Shown here piece by piece: positions 35,874 to 45,543 of a stretch of DNA of 64,000 nt. The DNA is taken from positions 315,258 to 379,257 of the forward strand of contig NZ_AJYZ02000042.1 in NCBI RefSeq assembly GCF_000272045.2, written 5' to 3'. Under the pieces are notes generated by a model. It had not been told where the DNA came from. It was given only the letters and a program-made list of their open reading frames with translations, and ran no database searches. The stretch comes from Vibrio crassostreae 9ZC13 (GTDB taxonomy: Bacteria > Pseudomonadota > Gammaproteobacteria > Enterobacterales > Vibrionaceae). The translations under genes and the position numbers were made by a program. Numbering within the stretch: the first letter of the stretch is position 1; each line of letters opens with the position of its first letter.

Positions 35874-36728
35874 ATGACAACAAACAAACACCCTTCTTTA
35901 TTTGGGCAATGCTTGGCTGAATTTATCGGTACAGGATTACTCATATTCTTTGGCGTTGGCTGTGTGGCCGCTCTGGTATTAACTGGTGCGACATTCGGAC
36001 AATGGGAAATCAGCATCATCTGGGGCTTCGGTGTTGCGATTGCAATTTACTGTACTGCCGGCGTTTCAGGCGCACACATCAACCCAGCCGTAACGATTGC
36101 ACTGGCCATGTTCCATGGCTTCGATAAAGCGAAAGTGGTGCCTTACATCATTTCGCAACTGCTTGGCGCTTTCTGCTCTGCAGCATTGGTTTACAGCCTG
36201 TACAGCAACCTATTTACTGACTACGAAATCGCACATAACTTCGTTCGTAGCAGCCAAGACGCACTATCAACTGCTGGTATCTTCTCGACTTACCCACATG
36301 CTTCACTTTCTTTCTTCGGCGCTTTTGCTGTGGAATTCGTGATTACAGCAGTGTTGATGTTTGCCATTTTAGCGTTAGGTGATGAGAACAACGGCGCATC
36401 TCGCGGTGCAATGAACCCTCTACTGATCGGTATTCTTATCGCGGTTATCGGTGGTTCTTTAGGTCCACTGACGGGCTTTGCAATGAACCCTGCTCGTGAC
36501 TTCGGGCCAAAACTGTTCGCTTACTTTGCAGGTTGGGATTTCGCACTAAGCGGTGCACGTGATATTCCTTACTTCATCGTTCCAATTCTTGCTCCAATTG
36601 CTGGTGCGTGTTTTGGTGGTTGGTTGTACCCACGTGTTATCGGTGCTTACCTACCAGTAGAAGGCCAAGGCTGCACAATTCCAAACCAATGTGAAACAGA
36701 AGAAGAAGCTGAACAAGCTCAAGCTTAA
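35874..36728 (+). CDS. glpF: Glycerol uptake facilitator GlpF
   Basis: 284 residues, six-TM aquaglyceroporin. The two half-helix motifs are HINPAVT (~68) and FAMNPARD (~205). Lets glycerol diffuse across the inner membrane, after which GlpK traps it. Good ribosome site (AAAAAGGACTCGAAC). Forms the glpFK operon with a 59-base gap. Confidence 0.95.
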   Translation: MTTNKHPSLFGQCLAEFIGTGLLIFFGVGCVAALVLTGATFGQWEISIIWGFGVAIAIYCTAGVSGAHINPAVTIALAMFHGFDKAKVVPYIISQLLGAFCSAALVYSLYSNLFTDYEIAHNFVRSSQDALSTAGIFSTYPHASLSFFGAFAVEFVITAVLMFAILALGDENNGASRGAMNPLLIGILIAVIGGSLGPLTGFAMNPARDFGPKLFAYFAGWDFALSGARDIPYFIVPILAPIAGACFGGWLYPRVIGAYLPVEGQGCTIPNQCETEEEAEQAQA

Positions 36729-36787
36729 TCCCTAAGCGACCTTACATTTACTAAAATATAAATAACGAAAGAAAAAGGATTCTTACC

Positions 36788-38308
36788 ATGACCGAGCAAA
36801 AATACATTGTTGCCCTAGACCAAGGCACCACAAGTTCTCGCGCTGTAATCCTCGATCACGATGCAAACATCGTTAGTTCTTCTCAACGAGAATTCACTCA
36901 GATTTACCCGAAAGCGGGCTGGGTTGAGCATGATCCAATGGAAATCTGGGCGACTCAAAGCTCTACATTGGTTGAAGCTTTGGCTAAAGCAGGCATTCGC
37001 AGCGATGAGCTAGCCGGCATTGGTATCACCAACCAACGTGAAACTACTATTGTATGGAACAAAGAAACTGGCAAACCGGTTTACAACGCAATCGTATGGC
37101 AGTGTCGCCGAACTGCCGACATCTGTGAAGACCTTAAAGCGCGTGGCCTAGAAGACTACGTACGTGACAATACTGGCTTAGTCCTTGACCCGTATTTCTC
37201 AGGTACCAAAGTAAAATGGATTCTAGACAACGTTGAAGGCGCTCGCGAAGACGCTGAAGCTGGCAAACTACTGTTCGGTACGGTTGATACTTGGTTGGTT
37301 TGGAAGATGACTCAAGGACGTGTTCACGTTACGGATTACACTAACGCGTCACGTACTATGTTGTTCAACATCAACGACCTATGCTGGGATCAAAAGCTAC
37401 TTGATGAAATGGGGATCCCGTCATCAATGATGCCAGAAGTGAAGCGTTCTTCTGAAGTTTACGGTCAAACGAACCTTGGTGGTAAAGGCGGTACTCGTAT
37501 TCCAATCGCGGGTATTGCGGGTGACCAACAAGCTGCACTTTACGGTCAAATGTGTGTAGAAGCAGGCCAAGCTAAGAACACTTATGGTACTGGTTGTTTC
37601 CTTCTAATGAACACAGGCCAAGAGAAAGTCACATCGAAAAACGGCCTTCTAACCACACTAGCATGTGGCCCTAAAGGCGAACCTGCATACGCACTGGAAG
37701 GTGCAGTATTCATGGGCGGCGCATCAATCCAATGGCTACGTGATGAAATGAAACTACTGGCTGGCGCAGAAGACTCTGAGTACTTCGCAACCAAAGTAGA
37801 TTCTTCAAACGGCGTTTACGTAGTCCCTGCGTTTACTGGTTTAGGCGCACCATACTGGGATGCTTACGCTCGCGGTACGATTGTTGGCCTGACTCGTGGT
37901 GTTAACTCTAACCACATCATCCGTGCAACCTTGGAAGGTATTGCTTACCAAACGCGTGACGTACTAGACGCGATGCAAGCGGACTCTGGCATCAAGCTAG
38001 CAAACCTACGTGTTGATGGCGGCGCAGTAGCGAACAACTTCCTAATGCAATTCCAATCAGACGTGCTTGATACTGAGGTTCACCGCCCTGAAGTAACGGA
38101 AGTAACGGCTCTTGGTGCCGCTTACCTTGCTGGCCTAGCGGTTGGTTTCTGGGACAGCATTGACGAGCTTCAAGACAAAGCCGTTCTTAACCGCACCTTC
38201 ATGCCGCACCACGACGAAGAGAAACGTAACCGCCGTTACAAAGGCTGGAAGCGTGCAATCAAGTGTGCACAGGTTTGGTCTGAACTGCACGATGACGACG
38301 AAGAGTAA
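36788..38308 (+). CDS. glpK: Glycerol kinase GlpK
   Basis: 506 residues, FGGY-family kinase. The N-terminal DQGTTSSRAV and GITNQRETT, the GDQQAALYGQ loop, GTGCFLL and the VDGGAVANNFLMQFQ signature are all present. Makes glycerol 3-phosphate. Second gene of glpFK; a terminator follows. Confidence 0.96.
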   Translation: MTEQKYIVALDQGTTSSRAVILDHDANIVSSSQREFTQIYPKAGWVEHDPMEIWATQSSTLVEALAKAGIRSDELAGIGITNQRETTIVWNKETGKPVYNAIVWQCRRTADICEDLKARGLEDYVRDNTGLVLDPYFSGTKVKWILDNVEGAREDAEAGKLLFGTVDTWLVWKMTQGRVHVTDYTNASRTMLFNINDLCWDQKLLDEMGIPSSMMPEVKRSSEVYGQTNLGGKGGTRIPIAGIAGDQQAALYGQMCVEAGQAKNTYGTGCFLLMNTGQEKVTSKNGLLTTLACGPKGEPAYALEGAVFMGGASIQWLRDEMKLLAGAEDSEYFATKVDSSNGVYVVPAFTGLGAPYWDAYARGTIVGLTRGVNSNHIIRATLEGIAYQTRDVLDAMQADSGIKLANLRVDGGAVANNFLMQFQSDVLDTEVHRPEVTEVTALGAAYLAGLAVGFWDSIDELQDKAVLNRTFMPHHDEEKRNRRYKGWKRAIKCAQVWSELHDDDEE

Positions 38309-38405
38309 TACTGAGTATTCAGCTCATCGTTAATCATTAATCGTTGACCTAGGAACTCGAGCAGCCTCATCGATTAGATTGCTCGAACCTCAGCAAACGA
38401 AACTA

Positions 38406-38433
38406 AAAAGAGCACTATTTTGTGCTCTTTTTT
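38406..38433 (+). terminator. Terminator after glpK
   Basis: AAAAGAGCAC / GTGCTCTTTT stem, then T-rich. Confidence 0.85.
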
Positions 38434-38600
38434 GCGTTTCAGGCTCAAATTCCACTTTTTGACCAGCGTTTTTGCGGTTTAGACATGATTCCTTACCATC
38501 ATTACTTCTCTCTTTTCATCAATTCGAGCACAATAGCGTGAGTTTATATTTTCGATTTTGACGCGCTAGAGCCCTTTGCGCGCAGGGAGTGGTAAGTTAA

Positions 38601-39386
38601 GTGAAGCAGATACCAAGACACCAGCAGATTGTAGATCTGGTAAAAACACAAGGATATGTGAGCACCGAAGAGCTCGTTGAAAAGTTCGATGTCAGCCCAC
38701 AAACCATCAGACGAGACCTCAATGAACTTGCCGATAGAAACAAAATTCGTCGCTATCATGGTGGTGCAACCATTCCTTTAAGCTCGGAAAACACCTCTTA
38801 TAACACGCGTAAAGCGCTTAACTTCAACGAAAAAGACGTGATCGCCGACGAACTGGTTAAGCACATCCCAGATGGTGCAACCCTGTTCGTTGATATCGGC
38901 ACCACGCCAGAATCAGTGGCACGTGCACTCAATAAAAATCACAAACAGCTAAGAGTCGTCACCAACAACATTAACGTTGCCAGCATCCTTCTTCCGAACC
39001 CAGAGATCAAGGTTATCTTGGCGGGCGGTGAAGTACGTAACCGCGATGGCGGTATTGTTGGCGAAGCGACACTCGACTTTGTAAAGCAGTTCCGCCTCGA
39101 TTTCGGCATCTTAGGCATCAGCGGCATCGACTTTGATGGCTCACTGCTCGATTTTGATTACCACGAAGTTCGTGTAAAACAAGCCATCATCGAAAACAGT
39201 CGCAGCATCTTCTTAGCCGTCGACCACACTAAGTTTGGTCGTAACGCGATGGTTAAGCTCGGCAATATCTCTCAGGCCCACATGGTGTTTACTAATAAGC
39301 AGCCACCGGAAGAGATTCTCAACATCCTTAAAGATTCGGCAATACCATTAGAAGTGATCGATACCGCTCGTCCTATGAGCGAATAA
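38601..39386 (+). CDS. glpR: GlpR, DeoR-family repressor of glycerol-3-phosphate genes
   Basis: 261 residues with a GTG start at 38601 (GGAGTGGTAAGTTAA upstream). DeoR helix-turn-helix (~1-57, VSPQTIRRDLNEL) and the C-terminal sensor domain (DIGTTPESVA, GILGISGIDFDGSLLDFD, AVDHTKFGR). Represses glpFK and glpD, released by glycerol 3-phosphate. It lies between glpK and glpD with its own terminators. Confidence 0.94.
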   Translation: MKQIPRHQQIVDLVKTQGYVSTEELVEKFDVSPQTIRRDLNELADRNKIRRYHGGATIPLSSENTSYNTRKALNFNEKDVIADELVKHIPDGATLFVDIGTTPESVARALNKNHKQLRVVTNNINVASILLPNPEIKVILAGGEVRNRDGGIVGEATLDFVKQFRLDFGILGISGIDFDGSLLDFDYHEVRVKQAIIENSRSIFLAVDHTKFGRNAMVKLGNISQAHMVFTNKQPPEEILNILKDSAIPLEVIDTARPMSE

Positions 39387-39508
39387 CTAAACATAAGAGC
39401 TCAGTGACGCCACTTTCTTAAATGAATCACCATTCTTTATAGAAAAGTTAATAAAGTAAAACTTGCTCGCTGTCACTGTCGCTTCTATGCTCGAATTAGT
39501 CTTATTTG

Positions 39509-39539
39509 AACCTCTGCTTTCATAAGCAGAGGTTTTTTT
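39509..39539 (+). terminator. Terminator between glpR and glpD
   Basis: AACCTCTGCTT / AAGCAGAGGTT stem (39509-39519, 39524-39534) with seven T. Confidence 0.9.
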
Positions 39540-39566
39540 ATGCCCAAATCACATAAAACGCGCATA

Positions 39567-39634
39567 AACGAAAATAATAAATGACCGCAAACGAAAGTTC
39601 ATATAGGATTCAATTATGTTCTAAAATGCTCGTT
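39567..39634. promoter_or_regulatory. GlpR-like half-sites in front of glpD
   Basis: AACGAAAATA at 39567-39576 and AATGCTCGTT at 39625-39634 resemble the two orientations of the GlpR half-site, 23 bases and more before the glpD ATG. Confidence 0.45.
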
Positions 39635-39656
39635 CGCTCAGAAAGAGGTCAAAACC

Positions 39657-41216
39657 ATGAGTGCTCAACAAAATAATTCAAACAACAGTACATCTTCCAC
39701 TTTAGACTTGATCGTGATTGGCGGCGGCATCAATGGTGCAGGCATCGCGGCAGATGCAGCAGGTCGTGGTCTAAACGTTGGCTTATACGAAGCAAATGAT
39801 TTCGCGTCTGCGACGTCTTCTGCTAGCTCAAAGCTTATCCACGGTGGCCTACGCTACCTTGAACATTACGAATTTCGTTTGGTTTCGGAAGCACTCGCTG
39901 AACGTGAAGTCTTGTTAAGAAAAGCGCCTCACGTTGCTCAGCCAATGCGTTTCCGTTTACCTCATCGACCATTTTTACGCCCAGCTTGGATGATTCGCTG
40001 TGGCCTATTCCTTTACGATAACTTGGGTAAGCGCACCACTCTTCCTGGAAGTAAGACAGTCAACCTAGCAAAATCAGGGCTACTGAAACCAGAAATGAAG
40101 ACAGGCTTCGAATACTCAGATTGCTGGGTTGATGATGCTCGTATGGTATTGCTCAACGTGTTGGCAGCAAAAGAAAACAACGCAGAAGTACGTAACTACT
40201 GCCGTGTTGAAAAAGCGCACCGAGAAGGTGGTATTTGGCATGTGACGATCCTTGATGTGATGACAAACCAACGCTTTGAACGCAAAGCAAAAGCGCTGGT
40301 TAACGCTGCTGGTCCTTGGGTTAAACAGTTCTTTGATGATGGATTAGAGCAGGCTTCGCCTCGTAATATTCGTCTTATCAAAGGCTCACACATTGTTGTG
40401 CCACGCATTCATGACGAACCACAAGCGTACATTCTGCAAAACAAAGACAATCGCATTGTGTTCATGATCCCTTACCTAGATAAATTCTCGATCATCGGTA
40501 CTACCGACCTTGAATACAAAGGCGACCCACGCAACGTCGCAATTGATGATGTCGAAGTGGATTACTTGATTGATATTGTTAACCAACACTTTGTTAAACA
40601 GCTGGGTCGTGAAGATGTGGTTTGGACATACAGTGGCGTAAGACCGCTTTGTGACGATGAATCTGATTCACCGCAAGCGATCACTCGTGACTACACGCTC
40701 GAATTAGACGCAGAACTTGATCAAGCACCACTGCTTTCGATCTTCGGTGGCAAGTTGACCACTTATCGTAAGCTAGGCGAAGCAGCACTTAAGAAGTTAG
40801 AACCACACCTAACCAATATGGGTGCGCCTTGGACAGCCAACAACACGCTTCCAGGCGGTAACTTCAGCTGCAGCAGAGAACAGCTCGCTAAGATGATCCA
40901 CACCAAGTACCCTTGGATATCAGAAGCACTGTTACTACGTTATGTGACTCAATTTGGTACTTACACTTGGAAGCTGCTGGAAGGTGCAACGAGCGAAGCT
41001 GATCTTGGTACCCAATTCTCAAGCGAAGCACACGGCGTTTATCAAGCTGAGATCGATTACTTGATCAATGAAGAGATGGCGATGACTGACGAAGACATCT
41101 TGTGGCGCAGAACCAAGCTTGGCCTGTACTTAAGTGAAACAGAGCAGCATGCAGTTTCTAGCTACTTAAAAGAGAATCTTGAAAGCACTGTGGTGAACTT
41201 TTCTCAAGTCGGTTAG
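39657..41216 (+). CDS. glpD: Aerobic glycerol-3-phosphate dehydrogenase GlpD
   Basis: 519 residues, FAD-dependent, inner-membrane associated. FAD motif IVIGGGINGAGIA at ~18, SSASSKLIHGGLRYLE at ~62, and the C-terminal GGKLTTYRKLGE conserved. Oxidises glycerol 3-phosphate to DHAP with quinone as acceptor. A Ser/Asn-rich N-terminal lead (~1-14) precedes the fold. GAAAGAGG is the ribosome site. Confidence 0.96.
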   Translation: MSAQQNNSNNSTSSTLDLIVIGGGINGAGIAADAAGRGLNVGLYEANDFASATSSASSKLIHGGLRYLEHYEFRLVSEALAEREVLLRKAPHVAQPMRFRLPHRPFLRPAWMIRCGLFLYDNLGKRTTLPGSKTVNLAKSGLLKPEMKTGFEYSDCWVDDARMVLLNVLAAKENNAEVRNYCRVEKAHREGGIWHVTILDVMTNQRFERKAKALVNAAGPWVKQFFDDGLEQASPRNIRLIKGSHIVVPRIHDEPQAYILQNKDNRIVFMIPYLDKFSIIGTTDLEYKGDPRNVAIDDVEVDYLIDIVNQHFVKQLGREDVVWTYSGVRPLCDDESDSPQAITRDYTLELDAELDQAPLLSIFGGKLTTYRKLGEAALKKLEPHLTNMGAPWTANNTLPGGNFSCSREQLAKMIHTKYPWISEALLLRYVTQFGTYTWKLLEGATSEADLGTQFSSEAHGVYQAEIDYLINEEMAMTDEDILWRRTKLGLYLSETEQHAVSSYLKENLESTVVNFSQVG

Positions 41217-41258
41217 TTCTTCTAGCAAAACCATCCGCTCCTGAATATAAATAATGAC

Positions 41259-41291
41259 AAAGCTTAGCGCTCCCCACGCTAAGCTTTTTTA
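41259..41291 (+). terminator. Terminator after glpD
   Basis: AAAGCTTAGCG / CGCTAAGCTTT (41259-41269, 41277-41287) followed by T-run. Confidence 0.9.
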
Positions 41292-41469
41292 TTGTCTACT
41301 ATTCCGCTCAGCCTGAGACTTTATTCACACCTCTATTTTCAACAAAAACTAAATAGTGTTTTATTAATCCGGTTGATTATCAACTTCACAAAAGGTTGCT
41401 ATTCTTTATCTCAACGAAACAACACATTTAAAAACGCTCACCATGTCAGCGCTTTAATAACGTTTGTCT

Positions 41470-42366
41470 CTATGTTTTCTCCCAATACGGCGGATTACCA
41501 TAATATTCAGAGAAGTAGTCAATGAAGGCTCTCACCTTTGGTGCAAGTAACCTTGTACTTGGGTACACAGCCCAAATTGCAGGCTCTGATGTTAATGGGT
41601 AATCTTCTAATATTTGAACCAGCTGACCGCTTTTCAGTTGTTCATAGGCACACCAATTCGATGTCACCGTGATCCCCATACCACCTGAGGCTGCGTCACG
41701 CAGTGCTTCCCCGTTATCTGCCCTGAACGACCCAGATGCCTTAATCGTCTTAGGCCCGCTTTCAGCATTGAAGGTCCAGTTTTCTAAACCAATTAAGCTA
41801 ATACATTGATGATCGTTAAGATCTCGAGGTGTAGTTGGCTTACCATATTTGATTAAGTAATCAGGCGATGCACACACAATACGCTTGTCTGTCGCAAGTT
41901 TTCGGGCAATCAGAGTCGAGTCTTTCAGCTCCGAGATACGAATCGCGATATCAAAGCCACCCTCAACAACATCCACCATCGAATCTGATAGCCTGAGATC
42001 GACTTTTAACCCAGAGTAGCGCTCTAAGAATCCAGGTAAGGCAGGAACAAGATGCAAACGTCCAAAAGACGCAGATGCGGTAACTCGCAACGTTCCGGTT
42101 GGAGAATCACAACCCACACCGACCGCCGATTTGGCAGCATCCACGCTCGATAACACTTCTTCAGCATGAGGTAAGAATGCTTCCCCCTCTTCGGTTAAAG
42201 AGACCTTACGAGTGGTTCGGTGGACCAAGCGAACGCCTAAATTGTCTTCCAGTTTACTGATGTGCGAGCTTGCAACAGCAGGAGACAAACCAAGCTCTTG
42301 CCCAGCCATGCTGATGTTATGTGTGGAAGCTAAACGAACAAACAATTTGAGGTGTTCAATATTCAT
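41470..42366 (-). CDS. LysR-family regulator (full length)
   Basis: 298 residues. Winged helix-turn-helix (MNIEHLKLFVRLASTHNI..., SPAVASSHISKLEDNLGVRLVHRTTRKV) and effector domain to a LLAPKVRAFIDYFSEYYG tail. It has a close, internally deleted paralogue at 61149. Neighbours are glpD (convergent) and a DUF465 gene on the same strand upstream, so no target is obvious. Confidence 0.9.
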   Translation of the reverse strand: MNIEHLKLFVRLASTHNISMAGQELGLSPAVASSHISKLEDNLGVRLVHRTTRKVSLTEEGEAFLPHAEEVLSSVDAAKSAVGVGCDSPTGTLRVTASASFGRLHLVPALPGFLERYSGLKVDLRLSDSMVDVVEGGFDIAIRISELKDSTLIARKLATDKRIVCASPDYLIKYGKPTTPRDLNDHQCISLIGLENWTFNAESGPKTIKASGSFRADNGEALRDAASGGMGITVTSNWCAYEQLKSGQLVQILEDYPLTSEPAIWAVYPSTRLLAPKVRAFIDYFSEYYGNPPYWEKT

Positions 42367-42486
42367 GAGATTACCAATAAAATCTTAAAAATCGTGTACC
42401 AGTAACCCTCATTATGCGTTATTAACATAACAATACAACGTATTAACTCAGTTGAATTATGAAGAAGTGATTGAGCCAAAACGAAA

Positions 42487-42508
42487 AAAAACTCCCGAAG
42501 GAGTTTTT
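42487..42508 (-). terminator. Terminator after DUF465 gene
   Basis: AAAAACTCC / GGAGTTTTT stem with tetraloop CGAA, and T-run on the minus strand. Confidence 0.88.
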
Positions 42509-42558
42509 GTCTAAGTCTGTAATTCGCCATTTAGCTAGCCAGCAAAATTACCAACTCA

Positions 42559-42795
42559 CTAGCCCGTTAAACGAGCATGCAGTGAATCTTTAAGCTCAGA
42601 ACGATCATGTTTCAATTGGTGCATCGAGCCGTCATCAATGGGTGAATCTTTCAGCTCTAGTTTACGAATCTCTTTATCAAGGTTGTCGTATGTCTTCATA
42701 TCTGCTGCAAAGCCATCGTCAGTTTTAGCAAGCTCAGCAATTTTGTCTTTCATTTCAGGAAATTCGTGAACAAGAGAGTGATTTTCACCTAGCAT
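42559..42795 (-). CDS. DUF465/YdcH-family small protein
   Basis: 78 residues, highly charged and helical. MLGENHSLVHEFPEMKDKI and KEIRKLE match the YdcH/SlyX-like DUF465 family of unknown function. Its own terminator lies just past the stop. Helical pairing suggests a coiled-coil homodimer. Confidence 0.88.
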   Translation of the reverse strand: MLGENHSLVHEFPEMKDKIAELAKTDDGFAADMKTYDNLDKEIRKLELKDSPIDDGSMHQLKHDRSELKDSLHARLTG

Positions 42796-43061
42796 AGAAA
42801 CCTCTTAAGTTGAGTAAAGTGATTGGTAGTACACATTCATTATTTACCTTAGCAAGGGACTCAAATAACAAATGAGATCCAGTACACAGCCTAGAATATA
42901 GACAGTTCAGATTCACAAATTTACAACATCCACCTAAAAAAATAAGATGCTTTACATAGAAGAAAGCCTTGTAAGAACACAAGGCTTTATAAGGTAGATC
43001 TATATACAAGTAGAGTTAACAATCGTTATCGAAGCAGCTGAAAAATGTTTCTACAAAGAGA

Positions 43062-43181
43062 TTAGCTACTGCACCCGCTTGTATCTACTTTATTCATTTG
43101 ATCATGTGAAGATGTTTCAGAGCCTGTTGATTGGCATCCCGCCACAAACAATAGCGTTACAGATAAGATAAGCCATTTCAT
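43062..43181 (-). CDS. Very small lipoprotein (39 residues)
   Basis: ATG at 43181 with AGAGGA seven bases before it. Signal sequence MKWLILSVTLLFVAGC ends in the lipobox FVAG-Cys16, then QSTGSETSSHDQMN and a last Cys37. Typical Ser/Thr-rich small lipoprotein tail. An in-frame ATG at 43202 (MTKRGLI...) has no ribosome site. Only 40 codons long, which is why length filters miss it. Unknown function. Confidence 0.75.
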   Translation of the reverse strand: MKWLILSVTLLFVAGCQSTGSETSSHDQMNKVDTSGCSS

Positions 43182-43193
43182 AATTAATCCTCT

Positions 43194-43282
43194 TTTAGTC
43201 ATGACTAAAGCATAGTGCTTAAAAGCGCGAATACCTCAGTCATTAACTAAAGCCTTACCTGCCGATAAAGCCTTAGTTAATG
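43194..43282. repeat. Palindrome and inverted repeat upstream of the small lipoprotein
   Basis: Perfect 16-base palindrome TTTAGTCATGACTAAA at 43194-43209, right before the lipoprotein ribosome site. A second inverted repeat, CATTAACTAA / TTAGTTAATG, lies at 43241-43250 and 43273-43282. Possible operator or RNA hairpin; no family recognised. Confidence 0.5.
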
Positions 43283-43404
43283 AACAAAGCATCGCTTCAT
43301 TAATTAACGACCCGCTTTTGTACAAAAAACTTTCACTCAACTGAATAAAAATCGCACAAAAACTAAAAGAGGACTGCTATGGAGCTAAGAATAAGAGCTA
43401 GAAG

Positions 43405-44100
43405 TTAATCGCTCGTCGCCAAACGTACTGCCGCTTCTGCATGGATAGCAGTGGTATCAAACAGAGGAACATCAGTGTGTTGCTGCTGAATCAGTAGGGC
43501 GATTTCAGTGCACCCCAGAATAACGGCTTCCGCACCTTGTTGGCTTAGCTTATCAATGATTTGACGATAGACAGCTCGAGATTCTTCTTTTACTTCGCCT
43601 CGGCACAGCTCTTGATAAATGATGTTGTGCACTTTCTCTCGGTCGTCCTCATCAGGAATCACCACATCGATACCGAATTTGTTAGTCAGGCGTCCTTTAT
43701 AGAAATCTTGTTCCATCGTGAAAGCCGTGCCGAGTAATCCGACTTTCTTTACGCCCTGTTCAAGCAGCTTCTGCGCCGTGGTATCTGCGATATGTAAGAT
43801 AGGAATCGTGATTTTCTCTTCGATCTCAGGAACGACCTTATGCATGGTATTGGTACAGATCAGGACGAAGTCCGCGCCGCCCTTCTCTACCGATAAAGCC
43901 GCGTCCGATAAGATGTCAGCCGTCTCAGCCCAGCGACCTTGATGTTGAAGCTTTTCTATCTCATCGAAGTTCACGCTGTACATACAAACCTTTGCAGAAT
44001 TGAGCCCACCGAGTGTGGCTTTAACGCCCTCGTTGATGGATTTGTAGTAGCTCACTGTCGACTCCCAACTCATACCGCCGAGCAAACCGATCGTTTTCAT
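43405..44100 (-). CDS. Aspartate/glutamate racemase family protein
   Basis: 231 residues. PLP-independent racemase fold; MKTIGLLGGMSWESTVSYY is the family start. Two catalytic Cys sit in ICTNTMHK (~83) and LGCTEIALL (~195). Resembles YgeA-type amino-acid racemases. Single gene; substrate not predictable. Confidence 0.9.
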   Translation of the reverse strand: MKTIGLLGGMSWESTVSYYKSINEGVKATLGGLNSAKVCMYSVNFDEIEKLQHQGRWAETADILSDAALSVEKGGADFVLICTNTMHKVVPEIEEKITIPILHIADTTAQKLLEQGVKKVGLLGTAFTMEQDFYKGRLTNKFGIDVVIPDEDDREKVHNIIYQELCRGEVKEESRAVYRQIIDKLSQQGAEAVILGCTEIALLIQQQHTDVPLFDTTAIHAEAAVRLATSD

Positions 44101-44199
44101 ATTCCTGTCCCTTTAGATTCCGACTAACCCGATTAAATCGTTATGCGTTGCAAATTTATAGTACGTTCTTGCTTAAAGCGAGCCCATAACACCTTACTC

Positions 44200-44241
44200 C
44201 TTTCAAACCATTCTTTCCAAACCATTACTTTCAAACCGTTT
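44200..44241. repeat. Degenerate short tandem repeat
   Basis: Three imperfect copies of CTTTCAAACCATT, each 13-15 bases, in the gap between the racemase and HAD genes. Confidence 0.5.
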
Positions 44242-44262
44242 ATTCCAAAAACCTCCGTTCAT

Positions 44263-44294
44263 AAAAAAGGCTCGAATTAAGAACCCGAGCCTTT
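44263..44294 (-). terminator. Terminator after periplasmic HAD gene
   Basis: AAAGGCTCG / CGAGCCTTT arms (44266-44274, 44286-44294) with six T on the minus strand. Confidence 0.85.
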
Positions 44295-44323
44295 GTTGCT
44301 TTTGACCAACCAAAGTTTTGGCG

Positions 44324-45307
44324 TTAGTACACCTCACACCAATCTGACTTCATATCGATCAGTGTCCAGTCATCTCTTGAGCTCGCTTCGTCTAATGCTT
44401 TGTCGAGTTGCCCAACATGAGACTCTCGGTCGTACTTCCACTCACGTTCGCCATCAGTGTGATGAACAATCATAGCCATTGAGTTTGGTTGGCTGGTTGC
44501 CCATTGCATCATCGCTTGATCTCCGTCTGAGTTCCCGACAGCTAGAATAGGCTTTTTACCTATAATATGCTGAATATTCGATACTTTTCCAGCTTTGTCA
44601 TCGATGGTCAAAATGGAAGAGTCTTTAGTGACCGTCGGTTTACCATCGTTATAGTTGTAATTGTATTTAAGCGCGCTGCCGATAATCTGTTCAGAAGGAA
44701 TGTTGTAAGCCTGAGGAGCCCATGCTCTCATAAAATCAACGCCTCCTCCCGATACAATGTAAGTTTTAAAGTCATGCTCTTGTAGGTAAATCAGCATCTC
44801 TTTCATTGGCTGGTAAGTCAGGTCTGTGTAAGCTTTATTGAAACGTGCATCTTTTGCTACCGCTAACCACTGCTCAACGTCTTGCTGGTATTGCTCTACT
44901 GTCATACCAGAATGTGTCGCCATGATGATTTTCAATAAACCTTCTTCGCCACTTCCTAGAACACTCTTGATGTCATCTTCAAGTACGAACTTAAACGGTT
45001 CTTCCGTTTTCCATTCAGGGTGCTCAGGCGCCATCTCTTTCACACGATCTAGTGCAAAGGCTAATTGAAAGTAGTAAGGCTTTTCCGACCAAAGCGTACC
45101 GTCATTATCGAACACGGCGATGCGATCGGCTACCGCAACGAACGTATCGGATTCAGCTTTGGTGGCTTGCCCAACAAAGTCGACGATAGCGGATTTGCTC
45201 TCGCTGTCCTTCCAAGAAGGCAGTAAATTAGGATCACAATCTTTAGCAAAAGATGAGAAAGAGAGGCTGGATAAGATCGCGACAGACAAAAGGTTTATTT
45301 TCTTCAT
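44324..45307 (-). CDS. Secreted HAD-family phosphatase-like protein
   Basis: 327 residues from the ATG at 45307. Signal peptide (~1-21, ending SFA). HAD motif I VFDNDGTLWSE (~66), then IVSGGG (motif II), Lys in VTKDS and motif IV GNSDGDQAM. A periplasmic phosphatase of uncertain substrate. The spacing from motif I to motif II suits a C1-type cap. Single gene with its own terminator. Confidence 0.85.
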   Translation of the reverse strand: MKKINLLSVAILSSLSFSSFAKDCDPNLLPSWKDSESKSAIVDFVGQATKAESDTFVAVADRIAVFDNDGTLWSEKPYYFQLAFALDRVKEMAPEHPEWKTEEPFKFVLEDDIKSVLGSGEEGLLKIIMATHSGMTVEQYQQDVEQWLAVAKDARFNKAYTDLTYQPMKEMLIYLQEHDFKTYIVSGGGVDFMRAWAPQAYNIPSEQIIGSALKYNYNYNDGKPTVTKDSSILTIDDKAGKVSNIQHIIGKKPILAVGNSDGDQAMMQWATSQPNSMAMIVHHTDGEREWKYDRESHVGQLDKALDEASSRDDWTLIDMKSDWCEVY

Positions 45308-45493
45308 AGCAACTACCATGTTATTGAATTATTTGTAGGGTTTAATTCAATTCATCCTAGTTGGTCTACTCTGATTTGCCACTTATGAACACTATAACCA
45401 ATGCTCATGTTGGTATTAGATTAGTACCACAGCTAAGCTGGCTGAGGGTGCTCTGCGATGTATTTATCGAGAACTTAAAAGGAGACAAACAAA

Positions 45494-45527
45494 AAAGCAG
45501 AACTTCAATTCCTCAAAGTTCTGCTTT
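45494..45527 (-). terminator. Terminator after OYE-like gene
   Basis: AAAGCAGAACTT / AAGTTCTGCTTT, with T-run to the minus-strand side. Confidence 0.82.
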
Positions 45528-45543
45528 ATCAATCCATGACTGC

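Noticed and set aside
32357..36728. arsR-acr3 and glpF as one arsenic island
   Set aside because: They are separated by a LysR-PACE pair and several terminators, and glpF belongs to the glp regulon.
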